DNA of 64,000 nt, taken from Daphnia pulex (lineage: Eukaryota > Arthropoda > Branchiopoda > Diplostraca > Daphniidae). Position 1 is the first letter of the stretch, and every line of letters starts with the position of its first letter. Position numbers and translations under genes: made by a program. The stretch covers positions 9,151,482 to 9,215,481 of the forward strand of contig NC_060028.1 in the NCBI RefSeq assembly GCF_021134715.1, given 5' to 3'. Below are positions 10,943 to 18,700 of the stretch, piece by piece. The notes beneath the pieces were generated by a model, which saw only the letters and a list, made by a program, of their open reading frames with translations, did not search any database and had not been told where the DNA came from.

Positions 10943-11327
10943 AAAGCTCACTTGCTAGTTTTACGCAAATTTTCCGGAAGTAGACCGGAAGTAGACGATA
11001 GCGCCTCAACCATAGGGCTGCCGACAAAATAAACCAGATATTCGTGATCTCCATGAAATTTGGGGTCGATTAGATGTGATTTAAACGAAATCCAAAATTT
11101 GGCCAAAATCGAAAATTTTCCTGAACTATAGTTCAGGAAAATTCTCAAAGCCGGAAGTACGAAAACGTACAAAAAAAAACATGAACTTTACCACAAATTT
11201 GACGAGGATCACGAATATGTGGTTATTTTGAGCGTCGAATGAATATTTACTGAACTACTGACTGAAAAGTAGAAAACCGGAAGTAGAAAAAAAAAACACA
11301 TTATTAAAAATCTAACAAGTGAGCTTT
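10943..11327. mobile_element. foldback / MITE-like element with terminal inverted repeats
   Basis: The left end (10943) begins AAAGCTCACTTGCTAGTTTT. The right end (to 11327) is its inverted copy: 12 bases match perfectly and about 18 of 20 overall. A second inverted pair lies inside (GTGATC near 11043-11060 against GATCACGAATAT near 11207-11218). The centre is a perfect 30-bp palindrome at 11114-11143. The decamer CCGGAAGTAG recurs twice near the left end and once near the right end, with CCGGAAGTAC in the middle. There is no transposase frame. No target-site duplication could be recognised. The structure fits a non-autonomous DNA transposon or foldback element of about 385 bp. Confidence 0.65.
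11114..11143. repeat. perfect 30-bp palindrome
   Basis: The sequence reads the same on both strands for 30 bases, centred between 11128 and 11129, with core CTGAACTATAGTTCAG. It lies near the middle of the foldback element and could form a cruciform or hairpin. Confidence 0.9.
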
Positions 11328-11392
11328 GTTGCTGAAACAGAAACTGACAACAATCACCAAAAATTACCTAATAGTAGCAGCGAGAAATTTTT

Positions 11393-11662
11393 TCAGAGAT
11401 GTGTAAAGTAAACGTAACTAAACTGATGCTTCTTGCTTCTGACAAGAGTGATCATAGGCAAAGGCCGTCTAGCGTAACAAAGAAGAACGTTTAGGAACAT
11501 GAAAACAATGTCCGCTGTAGCTCGATGACACTCAATTGAAAAAAAAACGAACGAACAGAGGCAAGTATATGATGAATCTTCACTGCTGACTGCACTGCGA
11601 TTACCTTCACACAATTTAGCAGATAGCAGACGAAGTAATTTCAGCAACAACTCAACAGGCAT
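11393..11662 (-). CDS. possible first exon of an unknown minus-strand gene
   Basis: An ATG at 11662 opens a helical leucine-rich start (MPVELLLKLLRLLSAKLCE) that reaches a possible donor (GAAG|GTAATC, near 11604). The codons before the ATG are also open back to a TGA. Beyond the donor the frame loses coding texture, so only the first 19 residues or so look protein-like. No second exon could be chosen. Weak. Confidence 0.2.
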   Translation of the reverse strand: MPVELLLKLLRLLSAKLCEGNRSAVSSEDSSYTCLCSFVFFSIECHRATADIVFMFLNVLLCYARRPLPMITLVRSKKHQFSYVYFTHL

Positions 11663-12040
11663 ATCGGGATTATCGGCATGAATTTTCGTCCCTCAGTTGT
11701 TTTTCTTGTTGTGTGAAATTAAAAATGAATTTTTTTCGAATATGTGATATAGGAACTAATATCTAATATTAATTGTGGGGGAATGTAGAAAATGAGGACT
11801 TTAACAATCCTTCCAGTAACTTGATTAGACTCGTAATATTGTACTTGATAATAGTATCAAAATTTTGTTCGATGAATAAAGGATTTGACGACAGAATTGT
11901 TTACCTATTTCTACACACATGTATTACATCATCACGTGAAGAATAAATTCAATTGAAAATGATGGACAGTGAACCCCAGACCCACTGCCACGACCCCCGA
12001 GAGATAGCATATGTTGTGAATAAAGGGATACCAGAGAAAT

Positions 12041-12304
12041 TCAAAGCAGCATCATAAGCCCATGCAGGGGTTTTTCAAACTTGGGAGTTACTTTGTTTCT
12101 ATCGTATATTTGTTCACCTTTTGAAATAAATAAGTAATGGGCGTTTTTGTTTATGTCGATAATATACTGCCGTCGTTCTTTAGTTGTGACAGTTCCTTTG
12201 CCTTGTTTTAACATTTTCTGGTGTCTTGACGGAATAGGTTGGGGTTTAGCAAACGGAGAAGGATGGTAGACATGCACATATGGTTTACCAAATGTCAATT
12301 CACG
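12041..12304 (-). CDS. possible coding exon of unknown function
   Basis: The minus strand is open for 85-87 codons and ends in TGA at 12041. The composition looks like a real soluble protein (for example GKPYVHVYHPSPFAKPQPIP, later YIIDINKNAHYLF), with few low-complexity runs. There is no good ATG at the 5' end: the frame begins after a TAG that could also be a splice acceptor near 12305. It could be the last exon of an unrecognised gene or a fragment of a retrocopy. It is separate from the synaptopodin-like gene, whose stop codon is at 12616. Confidence 0.3.
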   Translation of the reverse strand, partial: RELTFGKPYVHVYHPSPFAKPQPIPSRHQKMLKQGKGTVTTKERRQYIIDINKNAHYLFISKGEQIYDRNKVTPKFEKPLHGLMMLL

Positions 12305-12615
12305 CTACTCGGGGACATTGTTGAAACTGAAATGATTTCATTCAGAGCGCAGCAGTGTTCCAGTGTAGGTGGATACTGAAATGAAAGAAGGACACATAGT
12401 CTCTTATGTTATGAAACGCCAGAGGATCCAGCAAGTATGGGACAAGCAACACAACCATGAACTCAACCCTATGCCGTGTCTGTTCAATTATATAGTTTAG
12501 GTTAGTATAGAGACGAAATTATTGTTCAATTTAAATACTTATAATTATTATTGTTATTATTTTTTTTTTACATTTCAGATAGAGAAGAACAAGTGAAGTC
12601 ATTTCGACATTTCGT
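12305..12615. other. probable 3' UTR of the synaptopodin-like gene
   Basis: These bases follow the stop codon (12616-12618) of the minus-strand gene. They are AT-rich with an ATT run near 12540-12572. No AATAAA was found on the minus strand here. Confidence 0.4.
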
Positions 12616-12761
12616 TCAGGCCATTTTGAAAGTGACGGGCCTGTAGATTTCCTGGGCCGCTGACGTCCAGCCGCGCGGCGCCGTGTTGTAATTAGTGTAA
12701 TCGGCCAAGGAACGGCGGTTTAGTGATGAATCCAAATCATTCGAATTGATCAACGTCTTAC
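12616..12761 (-). CDS. last coding exon of the synaptopodin-like gene
   Basis: The acceptor is AATAG at 12762-12763 and the frame enters with two bases. It encodes 47 residues ending in NTAPRGWTSAAQEIYRPVTF, then KMA and TGA. The NTAPRGW and YRPVTF blocks look like a conserved C-terminal motif. A related GWGNTPG block ends the exon 14249-14654. Confidence 0.85.
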
Positions 12762-15700
12762 CTATTGAATAAAACAAAAATGTGAGAACTTGAAATATTT
12801 AGCAAAGCGATTTAATTCTATTTGAAATTTACTGATTGCTGGCTGTCGGAGCTGTACGCCTGCGAAAGGATCGAGGACTTGAGGAGCCGGCTGCTGCTGA
12901 ATGACCATTGGCGGCTGAATATGACTGGCAGTCACCGTGGTCTTGGGTAGTAAAGGCGTGGATTCGTTATGATAAGTCTGTTCCATCATTCGGGGCGTAA
13001 CCATAGATTTAGCCGGAAGAGGAACGGGTGCGGAGTTTTCCTTCGTGTTGGAAACCAATCGAACGTCCGACGGTTTGGCTACCGCCGGCGTCACCGGAGG
13101 TGCGGATGCGAACACTTGAGTTGGTTTGTTCCTTCCGGTTAAAGCTATATGTTGGGTTGGCGTCTGCAGTCCGGACTGTCGCGGAGATCCGCTCTGCGAA
13201 ACGGAGACCTGGCCGATGTAGATGGGCGCAGGTCCACTTGATTCGAAGCGCTGGACCTTGAGACGGACACTCAATTTGGCCAGTTGAGCTTCTTGAGCCA
13301 TTCGCATCTCTTCGGTCACCGTGACTTGTTGTTGGTTAAACTGCAGTTGTTGTTGTTGTTGTTGTTGGCGCGTTTGCATTTGAATATGTTGAAATTGTTG
13401 CTGATGTTGTTGTTGCTCGAGTTGCTTCATAACTTTCTGTTGGGCCTCTTCTTGCTGCTTTCGTTGCTGTTCAAGTTGTTGTTGTTTTCGTAACTGCTCC
13501 TCTTGTTGTAGTTTCCTGAGCTGCTCCTCTTGTTGTTGTTTTCTCTGCAACTCCTCTTGTTGTTGTTTCCTTTGCAGCTCCTCTTGGCGCTGCTTCAGGG
13601 CTTCATTGTTGACGGCGGCTTCGGCGGCCCGCTTCTCGCGCTCCAGCAAAGCCTGTAAATTGGGTCGGGAGTCGAGGGGCGGCAGTTCCCACTGGACTGC
13701 CGGGCTGACGTCGCCAGCGACACTGTCGGAGGGTTCGGCAGATTTCTCCGGAACGGGCCGAAGTGTTGGCAGGATCAGTTCGGGTTCCTGGCGGACCATC
13801 GGCGGTGGCAACTGACTGGCAGAAACACTGCGCAAGACGGGCAGTTCGAACGGGAAAGGATTGGGCTTGATCTCCTCTCCGGCCGCCACCTCCTGGGCCG
13901 AGTTGTCTTTGGTTTGATCAATCAAGCCGAGAGCAGCGCTATCTTCGTCGCCAGCCGTCACTGACACGGACGGTGGCATCGTTACGGGCCGCTGTTTCGT
14001 TTGGACGGGTTCCAGTACGAGATTAGTCCTCGGCGTAGGGCGCTCAACGGCGGACAAAGCGTCGACTGCATTGATTTCATTTTTGTCGTATAAGAGAGAG
14101 AAAGAGAAAGAAAAAATGTTAGACAAACATTTTGCGTCAAACGCCGTTAATATAACGAGTAAGAACTTGCACAGTCAAGCAAGGCCATTCCGGTTCCGGG
14201 GTGGACAAAACGTCAAGTATGCATACGGTGTGTAAATGGATGATGTACCTGGTGTGTTGCCCCACCCCTTGGCGGCTTTGGGCTTGTAGGGATTGACGTT
14301 GTCAGGTCGCAGGGGCGTGGGCACAAAAGGTTTCTCTTCGGCGGGTGCCGCCGCTTCAGATTCCGCAGCCGTCAATGTCTGCTGCGGCTGGGCTTTGAAG
14401 TTGGGCAACATCTTGGGCACACTATCCAGAGGCTTCATGTTTAGCTTGGGCTGGACCGGAGCGGCGGCCGACAGCGTCGTAGGCACCACCGGTCCTAATG
14501 GCTCCTTGTTTCTCTCCAGCGTTCCACTTGGGTTGGCCGCTCCGGGCAGACGATTGGGCCAGAGCTCCTGGAAGGCCGTGTTCACCGTTCCGTCTTCCAG
14601 GGCGGCTTCCCAGGGCGATTTCACCAACTTAAGACGAGGTCCGCCGAAAGCATCCTGTCAAAATAATTTCGTTCGACACATTTGAGAAATGGAATTGATT
14701 TATCATTCGGCAATAAGTTTTGTCCTGACCTGAACGGAAGCCATTTTCTGGGTCTGTTCCACACGGGATTGCTGGCTGTTCATCACGGCTGGAGCTCCGG
14801 CGGCGGCGGCATTGTTGACTTCGGAGGCGACGGCCGCTGCGGCCACTGCCGCCGCGTTGGCCGCTTTTAGCTTGACCGTGTTCTCGTCGACGATCCACTT
14901 TTCCGACTTCTGCTTGCGCTTGGCAAAGAGTGCAGCACCTGCAATCAACAAGGCAACAAACGTGTTTGAAAATGAAAAACTCAAGGCGCTGATTAGGTCA
15001 TCTCGATTGAACGACGGTCGTCACCTTTTCCTTTTGGCGACTGCAAATCCTTGACGAGGCTCGAGCAGATTTCTGGGCTCAGCTGAGGGGCTTCGATGTG
15101 CATGCCGGTGTTGCGCAGCGATTTCAAATCCCAAATTTGGCCCTTGGGATTCATCAGCAACTTGAGCGGCGATTTGGCTCTAAATTGGATCTCCTGGGCG
15201 CGCGCACATCACATCCGACACAACATGCGATCGAAAAGTATAATATCAAGTGACGTGTTGCAGATTAATATTCCTGCCCAGCTTCAATTGGATTATAATA
15301 AGGCGGTGAATAGGGCTAACAACACAAGGAGAGAAAGAGAAAGAAAAACAAAACAAAACAGCCAAATCACCTGCCCTCCCATGTTGGGTATCTTGAAAGT
15401 CATTCGACCGTCATCATCGCCATGGTGGGTGTTGCCATTATTCGATTGATCTCCGTTGAGATGCTGGTCATCTCCAGTCATGAGGTGGGCTGTGGCAGAC
15501 ACCGGCGTGAATACCAAAAAAAATACAACGAAAATAAAGCAATTCATTAGACGTTGTGTAAATCTTTCCTTGCGCGTTTTTCTTAAAATAAATTGTTGTT
15601 TGTTTTGGTTGGTTTTTACGAGAGAGAGAGAGAGTCTGAATTGTTATTTTTTTTTCTTTGTGTGTCTTTGACATTGAAGTTTATATGCGTCTGGGGCCCG

Positions 15701-18700
15701 CCCCAGTCTCCTTGATATTCACAGTGTCATGTTGTTGTGGTCGTCGTGGTGGTGGTGGACTGGTGGTGGTTTCGTTTCCTTGGAGGGTTGTGATCCCGAG
15801 CTACAGCTATTTTTAGGGTTCTACTATTACGACTATTCCACCAAGTCGCTCTCCTCCTCCTACTAGCTCAGCGCCGTGCTGTGATGCCAGACATTTCTCT
15901 CCAGTGTCCAGCAACAGAGAAACTTTCCAGTTTTTTTCTACCGAGTGCCACAACTGGTGGAAATGTCCTCCTTATTCTACATCTGCCCGCCCCCATATAT
16001 TTTAGGTGCAAGCCGAGCTGCACACGGACGGAATTCTGCACTTCACGCCGTCCGAAAAAAACACACACACAGACGAAAGGGGTTAAACATGGTCAGCCGC
16101 ACGAGTTGTTCTCGTCCGGCTAAGGAGGTGGAGTTGAGAGACGGATGGTGGTGCAGCAGTTACGTACGTGCGGATTTAAAAAAAGAAAAAAAAGAGGAAA
16201 ATTCCTGTATACCTTCGTGAATCCATTTCGAGGAGCGGTTGCGTCGCTTGACGTACATGGACTGGCCCTTTGACGTGCTGTTGGTGTCGGAGCTGAGCGA
16301 GTGGGAGATTTGACGAGCCAACTCCACCTGCTCCTCCATCGAGGGGTGGGAAGACGAGTAGAAGCTCGACGAGGTGTACATCCGACGTTCTGCTCATATC
16401 AAACATCGTCGTGAGTCAGAGAGAGAGAGAAAGAAAGAAAAAATGTTACAACCAATCACACATTTTTCTCCTTTTTTAGTTTTTTTGTTTTGAATAACAA
16501 AAATGCACGTCAATTATTCAGCGCTTTTTTCTTTTCTTATTATTAAATGTAATTTTGGCTCTCACGTCTGCGCGGAGTGATGTCGCCCGATGGGTAATCC
16601 GAGGCAGGCGTGAAAATCTTTTGCAAATCGATGGGTTTGCCCATTTCCGGGCTGATGCCTTCAGCACTCCCCTCCTGCAAAACAGAAACAAGAGACCAGC
16701 AATGAATCAAAATGGCATGTATACACCCACTCGAATGATTCGTGATGTAACCCCCCCCCCCCACCACCTTATACGGTAACAAGATTTCGCCAAAGGCGGT
16801 GGCTGCACATAATCAATAGGAATCACGGCGCAATTAAAAAACTATGTCTCCTACACTAAAAAAACTACCAAGGATAAATGCCATAAACGAGCGGTTAGAG
16901 TCGTCAGCAGTTCGCGCTTGTGCGGATCGTGTCGGTCGGAAGGTTGGAATCCGCGTCGGCTAACGATGGAGCTGGCCATAGTTGAATTGGAACTCGCCGG
17001 CCAGTAGTCGTCGTCCATCTTCGTCGATCTTGCGTGTGTGTATGTGTGTGCAAAGTCCAACAATAAATCAAGAGCCTGGCAAAATTGTTCCGTTTTCTTC
17101 TTCCGGATTAGTATAAACGCCCACACTTTAAACGCACAATGAATCACTTAGCGGCGGTTGACGAGATCTGATCACGGTCCCGTTATTTCGGTGGTGGCCA
17201 TTGCCCGAATCTCTCGGTTCGGGAGAACAGGCAGCAATCACGATGGTTCTGGACCGTAGACTGCTGCTGCCGTCGTGGCTGATGGCCGACCCAAACAGCC
17301 CCGTCTTCCTTTTGTTTTGGTCTGCAGCAGCTTTGGCTTTTTTAGCTTTTCGACACAAGAGTGCGGCAACAGAGCACTTTTTCTTCTTCTGTCTTCTTCC
17401 TCACTGGGGAGGTTACGTGAGAGGCTAAAGCCTCAGTCAGCGTGTCGTTCTTCTCTCTCTCTCTTCATATTGTTTTTCGATTTTTATTTTGTCCTTTTTG
17501 TTTTTGTTTTTTAAAAAACAAAATTTTTTGTTGTTGTTTGGTATTTCTTTTTCGCTTCTTTTTTGTCCAGTTATTTTTAGAGCCTCTGCCGCTATGGCCG
17601 GGCGAGTTCTGGTGGCCAGCTAGCGTCTATATGGAGAGAGAGAGAGGCGTTGCTTCAAATCAAGTCCCCCACCTTTTTTACCACCCTCTTAGACACACAT
17701 CCGTGTAGGTGGCGCACACACACATGTCGGAAATCAGAAAATAAAAACGGGATCTTTACTCCGCATCCGCGCTGGATATATTTCGCCTGTGAATTGCTGT
17801 TGGGCTGTCCAGGTAGTCCAGTTGGTTGGACGATTTGACGCGGTGATTTTGTCAAAAAGATTTTCGAGAGAAAAAAACAAACAAGTTGCTTTCATTTAGA
17901 AACGAGCAGCTGAGTCAACACTTTTGAAGAGATATTTCCGAAATTTCCTTTGGGTTGACGGTTTTTTTTTCTCCATTTGATGTGGAGAAGGGGAAAGGCC
18001 TTATAAATTTTTGAATGGCTACATAACTTTAGCGCGGAAAAAGAGAGAGAGAGAGAGAGAAAAAGGGATCGACGAAACATTTCGTTTTCCTGGAACGCGT
18101 CCAAAATGTGTGCGGTGGAATTTAACATAAATAAAAGATTCTTTCCTATCCGTCGCTCGTTTGGTTATCTTCTTCTTCTTCTTCTCCCACCGAAAAAGAT
18201 CGCCGAGACCGAAAAACTGGGTGGAGTAATGAGGTGATTGCGTATTCATCGCCAGTCACTCTCTTAGTCTTAACCAACTTGCAGTCTTCATAGCCCTATC
18301 CATTTGGCTGCTGTTTCGCCTCTCTCCATAGTTGAGAGGGGGGCAGCAGCAGACGGAAATTGAAGAGAGAAAAGATTTCTTGACGATGTAATAAATTATT
18401 TAAAAAAGGCAACATGGATGGTAGAAAACAAACAAAATAGGAAAAAAATAAAGTGAAGCCAAACAACGAAAAGGCTAGCCCCGTATAGTAAAGGTGAAAA
18501 CCCAGTGGCATTATCTCACACAGCACACACACACGACACGGCTCAATCAACTCTACAGACGTCGGGGATGACCGGATCACTGTGCCGGCTTCACTTGGAC
18601 TTTCAATTTCCCTCCGACGGTGGCCTCTGATGGGATATAGGCGCAGGATTATGGCTCGTCCCCTCATTTGAATTTCTAATATGATTATAGGGTTGTGTGT

